A DNA stretch of 38,385 nucleotides from DAHUYF01 sp035509275 (GTDB lineage: Bacteria > Pseudomonadota > Alphaproteobacteria > ATCC43930 > CGMCC-115725). The stretch spans positions 1 through 38,385 of the forward strand of contig DATJLU010000111.1 in NCBI GenBank assembly GCA_035509275.1. Reading direction: 5' to 3'. The notes under the pieces are model-generated. The model saw nothing but the letters and a program-made list of their open reading frames with translations, was not told the origin of the DNA and did no database searches. Positions 23,760 to 32,874 of the stretch are shown in pieces; position 1 is the stretch's first letter; each line of letters opens with the position of its first letter. The translations under genes and the position numbers were made by a program.

Positions 23760-25012
23760 GGCTTGCGGGGGCAGTCGTTTTCCGTTCGCTGCGGAACGCC
23801 AATTACCGGCTCTGGGCCGCGGGCGCGCTGGTCTCCAACATCGGCACATGGATGCAGCGCACGGCCCAGGATTGGCTCGTGCTGACCCAGCTCACCCACC
23901 GCAGCGCCTCGGCCGTGGGCGTGGTCATGGCGCTCCAGTTCGCGCCGCAGCTCCTGCTCCTGCCCTGGACGGGCTCCGCCGCCGACCACTTCAACCAGCG
24001 CCGTCTGCTGATGGCGACCCAGGCGACGATGGGCGTGCTCGGCCTGGGGCTCGGCACCCTGACGGTCTCGGGCGCCGTCGCGCTCTGGCACGTCTATGTC
24101 TTCAGCTTTCTCTCAGGCTGCGCGGCGGCGTTCGATGCTCCCGTGCGCCAGACCTTCGTCGCGGAGCTGGTCGGCGACGAGGACCTGCCCAACGCGGTCG
24201 CGCTCAATGCGACCCTGATCAACGCTGCGCAGATTTTCGGCCCCGCGGTCGCGGGCCTGACGATTGCGGCGATCGGCACAGGCTGGGCCTTCGTCATCGA
24301 CGGGGTCTCGTTCGGGGCGGTGCTCGTCTCCCTCTGCCGGCTGCGGGTCGGCGCGCTCGGTCACAACGCCAGGGCCCGCCGCGCCAAGGGGGGCTTCGTC
24401 GAAGGGCTCCGCTACGTGTGGGGCCGACCGGACCTCAAGACGATCCTGCTGATGCTGTTCCTGATCGGGACCTTCGGCATGAACTTCCCGATCTTCACCT
24501 CGACCATGGCGGTCAAGGTCTTCCACGCCGACGCACGCGGCTTCGGCCTGCTGTCGTCGATCATGGCCGCCGGCGCGCTGTCCGGCTCCCTGGCGGCGGC
24601 CGCCCGCCGCAGGATCGGGTTCGGCACGCTGCTGAGCGGGGCCGGCGTCTTCGGGCTGGGCTGCGCGCTCGCCGCCCTGGCGCCCGGCTACTGGCTGTTC
24701 GCCGCGGCGCTGGCGCTGATCGGTGCGGCCGTCCTGACCTTCGCCACCGCGACCAACGGCCTGATGCAGCTCACCACCGAGCCGTCGATGCGCGGGCGGG
24801 TCATGGCGCTGCGCATCGCCATCGCCCTGGGCTGCACGCCGATCGGGGCGCCCATCGTCGGATGGGTGGCCGACGCCTGCGGCCCGCGCTGGGCGCTCGG
24901 CGTGGGCGCGGGGTCCGGCTTCGCCGCGGCCGCGGCGGCCGCTGTCTTCCTGATCCGCTCCTATCGCCTCAAGGCCGCGCGCGATGTCGCCGAGAGCTCC
25001 GGAAGCGTTTAG
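23756..25012 (+). CDS. MFS exporter, MFS_3/EntS-like
   Basis: The 418-residue transporter belongs to the MFS_3 group that includes the enterobactin exporter EntS. It opens with SLRNANYRLWAAGALVSNIGTWMQRTAQDWLVL, the signature of this group, and has about twelve hydrophobic segments. The DAPVRQTFVAELV motif in the fourth to fifth helix region and RGRVMAL in the second half support the call. It is coupled to the upstream membrane protein by a four-base overlap and lies under a MarR regulator, suggesting drug or siderophore-like efflux. Confidence 0.88.
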   Translation: MRLAGAVVFRSLRNANYRLWAAGALVSNIGTWMQRTAQDWLVLTQLTHRSASAVGVVMALQFAPQLLLLPWTGSAADHFNQRRLLMATQATMGVLGLGLGTLTVSGAVALWHVYVFSFLSGCAAAFDAPVRQTFVAELVGDEDLPNAVALNATLINAAQIFGPAVAGLTIAAIGTGWAFVIDGVSFGAVLVSLCRLRVGALGHNARARRAKGGFVEGLRYVWGRPDLKTILLMLFLIGTFGMNFPIFTSTMAVKVFHADARGFGLLSSIMAAGALSGSLAAAARRRIGFGTLLSGAGVFGLGCALAALAPGYWLFAAALALIGAAVLTFATATNGLMQLTTEPSMRGRVMALRIAIALGCTPIGAPIVGWVADACGPRWALGVGAGSGFAAAAAAAVFLIRSYRLKAARDVAESSGSV

Positions 25013-25112
25013 GCCACCCCCTCTGCCGGCGCGCCGATTCCAGTAAGATGCCGTCGCGAGCGGCCGCTGTCGGGCGCGGCGCGCAACGCCCCTTCTGATG
25101 AGGTTTCTCGTC

Positions 25113-25946
25113 ATGACCCACGCAGACAGCATCGCTCTCGACAACGGTGTCTCGATCCCCCGCCTCGGGCTCGGCGTCTATCAATCGGGTCGCGGCCGCG
25201 CCACCGAGAACGCCGTGAGCTGGGCGCTCGATGCCGGCTACCGGCATATCGACACCGCGGCGATGTATGGCAACGAGACCGAGGTCGGCGCGGCGCTGAA
25301 GCGTGCAATCGCCAACGGATCGGTGCGGCGCGAAGAGGTCTTCGTCACGACGAAGCTGTGGAACAGCGATCACGGCTATGACGAGGCCTTGCGCGCCTTT
25401 GATGCGAGCCAGCGCCGGCTCGGATTGGATCAGGTCGACCTTTTCCTTCTCCACTGGCCCGTACCGCAACGCCGCCTGCATTCCTGGCGCGCGCTGGAGC
25501 GCATCCTCGGCGAAGGCCGCTGCCGCGCGATCGGCGTCAGCAACTTCATGGTCGACCATCTCGAAGAGCTCCTCAGCCACGCTAAGGTTCCGCCGGCGGT
25601 CAATCAGATCGAGCTTCACCCGTGGTGCCAGCAACGCGACGTCGTTGCCTTCTGCAACGCGCATGAGATCGCCGTCGTCGCGTACAGTCCGCTGACCAAG
25701 GGCATGAAACTCGGCGATCCCGGTCTTGCCGCCATCGCGCGGGAGGCGCGGCGCACCCCGGCGCAGATCCTTTTGCGCTGGTCCGTGCAAAAAGGGTTCG
25801 TGACGATCCCGAAATCGGTGAAGCAAGAGCGGATCATCGAGAACGCCGCGATTTTCGATTTCTCGCTCGGCGCCGAGCAGATGGCGCGGCTCGACCGCCT
25901 CAACCAAGAGCATCACGTCACCTGGGACCCGCGCTCGGAGCCTTGA
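25113..25946 (+). CDS. Aldo/keto reductase
   Basis: The 277-residue NADPH-dependent reductase of the AKR superfamily (2,5-diketo-gluconate reductase-like) has the full catalytic tetrad: D47, Y52, K81 and H114. The signatures GYRHIDTAAMYGNE, DLFLLHWP and IPKSVKQERI are present. ATG at 25113 is preferred because GAGG lies upstream at nine bases; ATG 25098 has none. It reduces aldehydes or ketones in the cytoplasm. The next gene encodes an acetolactate-synthase-like enzyme 30 bases downstream, so the pair may process a keto product. Confidence 0.9.
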   Translation: MTHADSIALDNGVSIPRLGLGVYQSGRGRATENAVSWALDAGYRHIDTAAMYGNETEVGAALKRAIANGSVRREEVFVTTKLWNSDHGYDEALRAFDASQRRLGLDQVDLFLLHWPVPQRRLHSWRALERILGEGRCRAIGVSNFMVDHLEELLSHAKVPPAVNQIELHPWCQQRDVVAFCNAHEIAVVAYSPLTKGMKLGDPGLAAIAREARRTPAQILLRWSVQKGFVTIPKSVKQERIIENAAIFDFSLGAEQMARLDRLNQEHHVTWDPRSEP

Positions 25947-25976
25947 CCACATCGGCCGATGAAAGGACGAGATCGC

Positions 25977-27629
25977 ATGAACGGGGCTGAACTGCTCGTA
26001 TCGGCGCTGGAAAACGAGGGCGTCAAACAGATCTTCGGGGTCCCCGGCGAGGAAAATCTCGACGTCGTCGAAGCGCTGCGTCGCTCGACCATCAAGTTGG
26101 TGGTGACGCGCCACGAGCAGGCGGCGGCTTTTATCGCCGCGACGCATGGCCGGCTGACCGGCGAGGCCGGCGTCTGCTTGTCGACGCTCGGACCGGGCGC
26201 GCTCAATCTGACGACCGGTGCCGCTTATGCCCAGCTCGGCGCCATGCCGATGGTCATGATCACGGGCCAGAAAGGCGTCCTCAGCCGCAAGCAGGCGCGC
26301 TTTCAAGTCGTGGATGTGGTCTCGACCATGACGCCGCTGACCAAGATGGCACATCAGATTGTCAGCCCGGCCACGATCCCGTCCATCGTGCGCGATGCTT
26401 TCCGGATGGCGCAGCAGGAAAGACCAGGGCCGGTCCATCTCGAACTGCCGGAGGACATTGCAGCAGAGGCCGCTCCCGAGATTTCGCCCGTGCCGCTACA
26501 CCCCGTCGCGCTGCCGGTCGCGCCTCCGGCGGCGCTCGATCGCGCGGCCGAGCTGATCCGCAAGGCCGAGCGCCCGCTGATGATGCTCGGTGCGGCCGCG
26601 AGCCGTCCGCGTCTGGCGGATGCCTTGTCCGAATTCGTAAGGCGGCTGCAAATCCCGTTCTTCAACACGCAGATGGGCAAGGGCGCCGTCACCGGTGGCT
26701 CCGGGCTCTACATGGGCACGGCAGCGCTGTCGGAGCGGGACTATGTCCATCAGGCCATCGACCGCGCCGATCTGATCATCTCGATCGGCCACGACACCGT
26801 CGAGAAGCCACCCTTCCTGATGGGCCCGGGCGGGCCCAAGGTCCTGCATGTCGGTTATCTTCCGGCCACGGTCGAGGAAGTGTACTTCCCGCATGCGGAG
26901 CTCATCGGCGATGTGGGTCCCAGTCTCGCGCTCCTCGCCGATCGTCTCGACGGCAAGCTGCCGCGAGCGGGCGCGCTCTTGCCGCTGCGCGAGCCGATTC
27001 TCGCGCGCATCGGCGACCGGGCGGACGAGAGCCGCTATCCCTTGACGCCGCAGCGCATTGTCCACGATGTGCGGCAGGTGATGCCGGAGGACGGTATCGT
27101 CTGCCTGGATAACGGCATGTACAAGATCTGGTTCGCCCGCAATTACCGCACCCGGATCGCCAATACGCTTCTCCTCGACAACGCCCTCGCGACGATGGGC
27201 GCCGGTCTGCCCTCGGCGATGATGGCGACGATGCTCTATCCCAAGCGCCGCGTGCTCGCGGTGTGCGGCGATGGCGGGTTCATGATGAATGCGCAGGAGC
27301 TGGAAACCGCGGTGCGTCTTGGGCTCAATCTCGTCGTGCTGATCGTGCAGGACAATGCCTATGGGATGATCCGCTGGAAGCAGGCGGCGGACGGCTTTCC
27401 CGATTTCGGCATGACCTTCGGCAACCCCGACTTCGTCGCCTTCGCCGAAGCTCACGGCGCCAGGGGCAGCCGGGTGGAGAGCGCCGATGGCTTGGCGCCG
27501 ACGCTCGAAGCCGCCTTTGCCGGCGGCGGGGTGCATCTCGTCGCCGTGCCGATCGACTATTCGGAGAACACGCGCGTCCTGATCGACGAGTTGCGGGCGC
27601 ACGCGGCAAAGTACGCAACGCAACCGTGA
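25977..27629 (+). CDS. Acetolactate synthase large subunit-like ThDP enzyme
   Basis: The 550-residue enzyme of the thiamine diphosphate family has an N-terminal pyrimidine-binding domain with catalytic E47 (RHEQAAAF) and GVPGEENLD, a central domain, and a C-terminal diphosphate-binding domain with CGDGGFMMN and QDNAYG. It probably joins two pyruvates to acetolactate, but related carboligases or decarboxylases share the fold. No IlvN-like small subunit follows, which favours a catabolic (AlsS-like) enzyme over valine synthesis. ATG at 25977 has AAAGGA nine bases upstream. Confidence 0.87.
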   Translation: MNGAELLVSALENEGVKQIFGVPGEENLDVVEALRRSTIKLVVTRHEQAAAFIAATHGRLTGEAGVCLSTLGPGALNLTTGAAYAQLGAMPMVMITGQKGVLSRKQARFQVVDVVSTMTPLTKMAHQIVSPATIPSIVRDAFRMAQQERPGPVHLELPEDIAAEAAPEISPVPLHPVALPVAPPAALDRAAELIRKAERPLMMLGAAASRPRLADALSEFVRRLQIPFFNTQMGKGAVTGGSGLYMGTAALSERDYVHQAIDRADLIISIGHDTVEKPPFLMGPGGPKVLHVGYLPATVEEVYFPHAELIGDVGPSLALLADRLDGKLPRAGALLPLREPILARIGDRADESRYPLTPQRIVHDVRQVMPEDGIVCLDNGMYKIWFARNYRTRIANTLLLDNALATMGAGLPSAMMATMLYPKRRVLAVCGDGGFMMNAQELETAVRLGLNLVVLIVQDNAYGMIRWKQAADGFPDFGMTFGNPDFVAFAEAHGARGSRVESADGLAPTLEAAFAGGGVHLVAVPIDYSENTRVLIDELRAHAAKYATQP

Positions 27630-27665
27630 TCGAGATCGCCGCGATTTGGGCCGGGTGCTTGCCGG

Positions 27666-28739
27666 TTATTCGGCCGCGGCAGCGAGGCGAAGTTCTGAGT
27701 GAGATCGAGCGGCGGGCGACGGCTCATTCTCGACCCGCGCCAGTGGCCAGTCGTCGATTTGATAAATATAGGCGCCGGGTTCTTCCTGGACGAAAGAACC
27801 GCCGGTGCTCGCTTCTCCGCGGGGCGGCGTCCAGCGCAAGCAAAAACCCGTCTTGTGCTCGATGCCGAGAAAGTCGCGGAACCGGACAAACCCATAGACC
27901 CACATCTTGTTCAGCCCGCTCTGAAGCCCGTGAACTTGGCTCTCGGTGAGATCGCCGAGCCGGCGGTGCGCCTCGAGACCAACCGATTTGCCGCTGTCCA
28001 CCGCCTCGACGACTGCCAGCGCCTCCACGCAATCATAGGTCGGATCGGGTGGAAGGGTCTGACCCAACCTCACTTCAACGCATCGCTCAAGAACGAGCGC
28101 CGCCGTCCGGCCGTAGTTGGTGAAGCGAAGATCGATGGACGGGGCCTTCAGCGCCTGCCTCACGCTTTGATCTGAATAGGCCAAATGCACATGGCCGAGC
28201 TCAAACCTGGGCAATTCGGCGCCTACCGTTGCCCGACACTGCAAAGCGACCGCATCCGCCGATCGCTTGGCAGCATCGGCAGCGTCGCGTGCGACAGCGA
28301 TCATTTCTTTCAGATCGCGTGACTGCTCTCCGGCGACGCCGACGAGATTGGACGTGGATCGCCACAGCCGGTACGCAAAAAGCGCCAACAACCCGTTGAA
28401 CAGCGTGAGCAGCGGCGGGACCCAGTCCCATTGCCCGAGCAAGGCCCCGATCTCATCCAGCTGGCGTCCCGCAGTGGCAAGCGAACGGTCAAGGACCTCG
28501 ATCCATAGGGTCCCCTGGGCCGAGTTGGCACGGGGCGAGCTTTCCTCTCCGCCCGTAGCCCCGCCGATGCCCGCTACGCCGCCGTCCGTGGAACCCGCCC
28601 CCGACGGATGATCACGCGATTGATCAACGACAGCGCCGACGGGCTGTGTGCCTTGACTCGAGGGGGCCTCACTTGATTGGGCATGCGCTTGACCGGCCAG
28701 CAACGCAATCACCAGCATGGCCCGCAATGGAACACGCAT
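27666..28739 (-). CDS. Membrane protein of unknown function
   Basis: The 357 residues have a Sec signal peptide ending AHAQ (about 17-21), then a disordered Gly/Ser-rich stretch to about residue 75, and a single membrane helix near VPPLLTLFNGLLALFAYRLW. The rest, some 230 residues, holds a short coiled coil (KEMIAVARDAADAAKRSAD) and a beta-rich domain with IDLRFTNYGRTAALVLERC and GFVRFRDFLGIEH. Similar proteins occur in rhizobia without a known role. It stands alone between the ThDP gene and the polysaccharide operon. Confidence 0.7.
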   Translation of the reverse strand: MRVPLRAMLVIALLAGQAHAQSSEAPSSQGTQPVGAVVDQSRDHPSGAGSTDGGVAGIGGATGGEESSPRANSAQGTLWIEVLDRSLATAGRQLDEIGALLGQWDWVPPLLTLFNGLLALFAYRLWRSTSNLVGVAGEQSRDLKEMIAVARDAADAAKRSADAVALQCRATVGAELPRFELGHVHLAYSDQSVRQALKAPSIDLRFTNYGRTAALVLERCVEVRLGQTLPPDPTYDCVEALAVVEAVDSGKSVGLEAHRRLGDLTESQVHGLQSGLNKMWVYGFVRFRDFLGIEHKTGFCLRWTPPRGEASTGGSFVQEEPGAYIYQIDDWPLARVENEPSPAARSHSELRLAAAAE

Positions 28740-28994
28740 CGCTTGGATTCCCTATCGTGACTATGGGAACATCGACCGGTGAGCATGGGGGGCGGCGCAA
28801 TATCCACGCCAATGGCTTCTTCGTGTTCTTTTTTGCGCAACACGAACGCTTGTTGCGCGGCGGCCTCGCGGGATTAGAGCGGCGTTAATCACCGCGGCCG
28901 CATGAAGTAGCGTTCAGTCGCTTATCCGGCCGCGTGCCGCGCAGCTTCGAAGGTCCGCAACAAGGGAGAGGCATCCGGCGAGCCTGCGCCGTCC

Positions 28995-30764
28995 TCAGCG
29001 CGCCGCGCCGAGCGTCGCGAACACGTCCGGCCCGGGGGGCAGGCGCTCGATATGCTGGCGGTGCCAGAGCGCGTAGAAAAGCAGCGTCCAAGCGGCAAAG
29101 CCGGCATGCCTCGCATCGGCTTCGCGAAACAGCTTCTCCACCGCTTGCGGCAGGCAGATCTCGCGCACCCCCGCCTGGTGCGCCACCAGCGGCCCGAGCT
29201 GCGCGCCGCGGCGCGCGATCCAGGCGCCGACCGGCACGGTGAAGCCGCGCTTCTTCGCCAACGGCGCCGCCGCCGGCACATGCTCGCCGAGCCAGCGCCG
29301 CAGCAACCATTTGCCCGTGTTGCGCCGCACTTTGAGATCGTCCGGCAGGCGAAACGCGAAGGCCGCGACGAGCGGGTCGAGAAACGGCGTCCGCCCTTCG
29401 ACGCTGTGCGCCATCAGGCAGCGATCGAGCTTGCCCAAGAGGTCGTTCGGCAGCCAGTCGGCGCAATCCGTCGCCTGCGCCGTTTGCAACCGCGTCCGCC
29501 CGCGCCCGGCGCCGCGCAGCTCGGCGGCGGCGACGCCGTCGCGCCAGCCGGCGAGATCGCCGCGCAGCACGCCAAGCTTGTCGAGATTGCCGCGCCCGCG
29601 CAGCAGCTTGCCGCCCATCCACCACGGCCGCATGACGCTGCGATAGCGGCCATACCCGGCGAAGAGTTCATCGCCGCCCTCGCCCGACAAGATCACCTTG
29701 AGCCCGGCGGCGCGCGCGGCGCCGGCAAGCTTGTAGGTCGGCAGGATCGCGTAATCCGCGGCGGGATCGTCCATGGTGCGCGCGATCTCCGGCAGCAGCC
29801 GCCAGAAATCGGCTTCGCGGAACTCGATCTCGACATGCTCGGCGCCGAGCGACTGCGCGACCGCACGCGCGAGATCGCGCTCATCGGCGACCTTGCCGCT
29901 GGTGAAGCCGACGGTGAACGCCTTCACCGGGCGCTCGTTGAGCCGCGCCATCATGGCGAGCACGGCCGAGGAATCGATCCCGCCCGAGAGGAACATGCCG
30001 TAGGGCACGTCGGAGCGCTGATGCAGCAGCACGGAATCGGCAAACACACGGTCGAATTCGCGCAGCGCCTGCGACTCTTCGATCGGCAGCGGCGGCTCGG
30101 CCGGCAGCGGCTCGCGCCGACGCCGCTCGACGACGCGACCGCGCGCCACCACCACGGTCTCGCCCGGCAGCACGCGCTGAATGCCGGCGAAGATCGTTTC
30201 GCGGCCGGTGGTGAATTGCAGCTGCAGCAACTCGTTGCGCACCTGCCGCACGAGCTGCGCCGGCACCAGCCCGCCCGCGATCAGCGCCTGCGGCTCCGAG
30301 GCGAAAGCAAATCCCAGCGCCGTCTCGACGTAGTAGAGCGGCTTGATGCCAAAGGGATCGCGCGCCAGCACCAGGCGGCCCGCCGCCGGGTCGTGCAGCG
30401 CCAGCGCATACATGCCGCGCAGGCGCTGGGTGAAATCGAGCCCGTGCTTGCGATAGAGATGAAGCGGCGGCTCGCAATCCGATCCCGTCGAGAAGGCGGC
30501 GCCGGCCAGCTCGGCGCGCAGCTCGATGTAGTTGTAGATCTCGCCATTCGCCATCAGCGCCGCGCCGCCGGGCTCGTAGAGCGGCTGATCGCCGGTGGCG
30601 AGGTCGATGATCGCGAGCCGCGTCTGCACCATGCCGACATTGCCGGATCGGTAATGGCCGTTGCCGTCGGGGCCGCGATGCGCGAGCGCCGCCGACATCG
30701 CCTGGAGCGCCGCGGCCGGCGGCATCTCGCCATCGGCGGTCATGATGCCGGCAATGCCGCACAT
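28995..30764 (-). CDS. asnB: Asparagine synthase (glutamine-hydrolysing)
   Basis: The 589-residue enzyme has the N-terminal nucleophile C2 (MCGIAGI) of class II glutaminases, AHRGPDG and the NGEIYNY pocket, then the ATP pyrophosphatase loop SGGIDSS at 260-266 and SGEGGDELFAGYGRY. It makes asparagine, or an amidated sugar or peptide product, from aspartate-like acceptors. It overlaps the upstream glycosyltransferase by one base (TGATG), so it sits in a surface-polysaccharide operon, where AsnB-like proteins commonly amidate polymer units (an alternative to asparagine synthesis). Confidence 0.9.
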   Translation of the reverse strand: MCGIAGIMTADGEMPPAAALQAMSAALAHRGPDGNGHYRSGNVGMVQTRLAIIDLATGDQPLYEPGGAALMANGEIYNYIELRAELAGAAFSTGSDCEPPLHLYRKHGLDFTQRLRGMYALALHDPAAGRLVLARDPFGIKPLYYVETALGFAFASEPQALIAGGLVPAQLVRQVRNELLQLQFTTGRETIFAGIQRVLPGETVVVARGRVVERRRREPLPAEPPLPIEESQALREFDRVFADSVLLHQRSDVPYGMFLSGGIDSSAVLAMMARLNERPVKAFTVGFTSGKVADERDLARAVAQSLGAEHVEIEFREADFWRLLPEIARTMDDPAADYAILPTYKLAGAARAAGLKVILSGEGGDELFAGYGRYRSVMRPWWMGGKLLRGRGNLDKLGVLRGDLAGWRDGVAAAELRGAGRGRTRLQTAQATDCADWLPNDLLGKLDRCLMAHSVEGRTPFLDPLVAAFAFRLPDDLKVRRNTGKWLLRRWLGEHVPAAAPLAKKRGFTVPVGAWIARRGAQLGPLVAHQAGVREICLPQAVEKLFREADARHAGFAAWTLLFYALWHRQHIERLPPGPDVFATLGAAR

Positions 30765-31786
30765 CAGCGCGCCACCCGCTCGAGAAAGTCGCGGTAAAGC
30801 GCCACCACCCGCGTCTCGGAGTATTCCGCGTCATAAGCGGCGCGGCCCGCGGCGGCGAGGCGCGCCGCCAGCGCCTTGTCCTCGGCGAGACGGCGCATGG
30901 CGGCGGCGAGCGCGCGCGCATCGTCGACGGGAGCCAGAAGGCCCGTCTGGTCATCGGTGATGAGTGCGCCTGGGCCCTCGCTCGCTGCCGCCACGACCGC
31001 CACGCCCGCCGCCCAGGCCTCGATCACGACATTGCCGAGCGGCTCGCGCCGCGACGGCACGACGACGAAATCCGCTGCCGCCATCAGCGCCGCCGTGTCC
31101 TCGCGCCAGCCGAGAAAGCGCACGCGCTCGGTGATGCCGAGCGCACGCGCCTGGCGTTCCAAGCTCGCGCGCAGATCGCCTTCGCCGGCCAGCCAGAGAT
31201 GGATCGCCGGCGCCAGCGCCAGCGCGGCGAGCAGCATGTCGAAGCCTTTGTTGGGATGGAGCCGGCCGAGCGCCAGCGCCAGCGGAACGCCTTCCGGTGT
31301 CGCAAGGCTCGCCCGCGCCACCGCCGCCGACGGCGTCGCGCCGACGAAATTCGGGAGATACTGGACGCGGTCCCGGGGCCATCCCCCGGCCGAGAGATAG
31401 TCTGCGATATCGCGCGTATTCGCGATCAGGTGGTCGCAACGACGATAGTATTTCAAATCGTAATAGCCCCCGAGCCGGGCAACATGCACGAAATCGCCGC
31501 GCGGGCAAAGCATGGTCGCACGATTCATCCAGCTCAGCACGACATCGGGCCGGTAGCCCCTGACGGCGCGGCGAAAGCCCAGCCTGGTGGCAAAATCGAG
31601 GCGCCCGGCGAAGGGCAATGGCAGCACCTCGACGCCGCCGCGCCGCAAGGCCGCTTCGCGCTCGGCATCGCGGCGGATGAGCACGCGCTGCTCCTGCCCG
31701 GCGCGCTGCAGCGCGATCGCGAGCCGCACGAAGAAGGCTTCGGCGCCGCCATGTTGCGCGCCGGCCATGGCCTGCAGCAGGCGCAT
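30764..31786 (-). CDS. Glycosyltransferase family 4
   Basis: The 340-residue GT-B enzyme has QHGGAEAFFVRL at the N-terminus, ALGRLHPNKGFDMLLAA opening the nucleotide-sugar domain, and PSRREPLGNVVIEAWAAG as the family 4 EX7E-type motif. It transfers a sugar to a lipopolysaccharide or exopolysaccharide acceptor on the cytoplasmic face. It is joined to the gene on each side by a TGATG overlap. Confidence 0.9.
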   Translation of the reverse strand: MRLLQAMAGAQHGGAEAFFVRLAIALQRAGQEQRVLIRRDAEREAALRRGGVEVLPLPFAGRLDFATRLGFRRAVRGYRPDVVLSWMNRATMLCPRGDFVHVARLGGYYDLKYYRRCDHLIANTRDIADYLSAGGWPRDRVQYLPNFVGATPSAAVARASLATPEGVPLALALGRLHPNKGFDMLLAALALAPAIHLWLAGEGDLRASLERQARALGITERVRFLGWREDTAALMAAADFVVVPSRREPLGNVVIEAWAAGVAVVAAASEGPGALITDDQTGLLAPVDDARALAAAMRRLAEDKALAARLAAAGRAAYDAEYSETRVVALYRDFLERVAR

Positions 31787-32748
31787 CAGGCCGCCTCGCC
31801 CTCGATGCTCGCCCAGAGCCGCCGCGCCGCCGCTTCGGCGGCATCGACGCTCAGCGATTCCATATGCGTCCGGCTGCTGCGGTAGTCGTAATCCGGCGCG
31901 CCGACGATCTCGGCGAAGGATTTCGCCGTGCGCACGACCGCGCTGCGCGGCCCCCAGGGTGCGTAATGCTGCTCGAGGCTCGGACCGAAGAGCCCGAGCG
32001 TCGGCGTCCCCATCGCGGCCGCGATATGCATGATGCCGGTATCGTTGCCGATGAACAGCGAAGCGCGCCGCAGCGCCGCGGCAGCGGTCAGCAAATCGGT
32101 CCGGCCGACGAGGTCGAGGCGGCGCTCGGGCGGCAAGGCGTCGAGCACCGGCTGCGCCTGCACCCGCTCATGCGCCGCCGCGAACACCGCGACGCGTGCG
32201 CCGGGCAGCGTTCCGCCAGCGCCGGTGAGACGCTCGGCGAGCGCGGCGAAGCGCTCGGCCGGCCATTGCTTGCCGCCCCAATTCGCGGCTGGGCCGATCG
32301 CCACGACCGGCCCGCCGGACGGGATCAGCGACGCGGCCCGTCGCTCATGATCGGGCGTCGTCCACAGCAGCGGCGCCGGCGGCGGATCGAGATCGAAGAG
32401 CCGCGCGAGCTGTTGCACGCGATGCTCATGCGGCTCGCCCTTGGCGATGATGCGGCGCTCGCGCGCCGCCAGCAGAAAGGCCAGCGCGGAGCCGCGCAGA
32501 TCCACTACCAGATCCCAGGCGCGCGCCACGACATGGCCATAAAGCGTCAGCCAATGCAGCGCGAAGCGCCGCTTCTCGACGGTCAGCAGCAACTCCAATC
32601 CCGGCACCGCATCGAAGAGCGGCGCTGCGGCGGGACCGGCAGCGATGGTAAAACGGGCGCCGCGATGGCGCTCGACGAGATGGCCGAGGAGCCCCGTGGA
32701 GAGCACGGCATCGCCAATTCGCGTGCCGGTGATGAACAAAATCCTCAT
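31786..32748 (-). CDS. Glycosyltransferase family 9 (heptosyltransferase-like)
   Basis: The 320-residue GT-B enzyme begins MRILFITGTRIGDAVLS, the family 9 N-terminal motif with Asp for base catalysis, and carries the C-terminal FIGNDTGIMHIAAAMGTP and LFGPSLEQHYAPWG pattern. It probably adds heptose or another sugar to the lipopolysaccharide core. It is the first gene of the coupled three-gene set with the GT4 and AsnB genes, and shares a 126-base divergent region with the ygfZ gene. Confidence 0.9.
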   Translation of the reverse strand: MRILFITGTRIGDAVLSTGLLGHLVERHRGARFTIAAGPAAAPLFDAVPGLELLLTVEKRRFALHWLTLYGHVVARAWDLVVDLRGSALAFLLAARERRIIAKGEPHEHRVQQLARLFDLDPPPAPLLWTTPDHERRAASLIPSGGPVVAIGPAANWGGKQWPAERFAALAERLTGAGGTLPGARVAVFAAAHERVQAQPVLDALPPERRLDLVGRTDLLTAAAALRRASLFIGNDTGIMHIAAAMGTPTLGLFGPSLEQHYAPWGPRSAVVRTAKSFAEIVGAPDYDYRSSRTHMESLSVDAAEAAARRLWASIEGEAA

Positions 32749-32874
32749 GGGCTCGCGGGCTTACCTCCGGCGCGAAGCGTTCGCGCCTTATAGGCCGGCC
32801 CCCACCGCTTGCCAAGCTCCGGGCCCTCGCCTACTTCTAATTGGGTCGTTCGGCATTGGTGCAGGAGGCTGGAG

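Noticed and set aside
24113..25144. Open frame of 343 codons on the minus strand
   Set aside because: It is antisense to the MFS exporter; composition is Arg/Gly/Ala-biased with no family match.
29052..30797. Open frame of 581 codons on the plus strand
   Set aside because: It runs antisense through asnB, whose motifs are complete; the product is low-complexity Arg/Ala/Glu.
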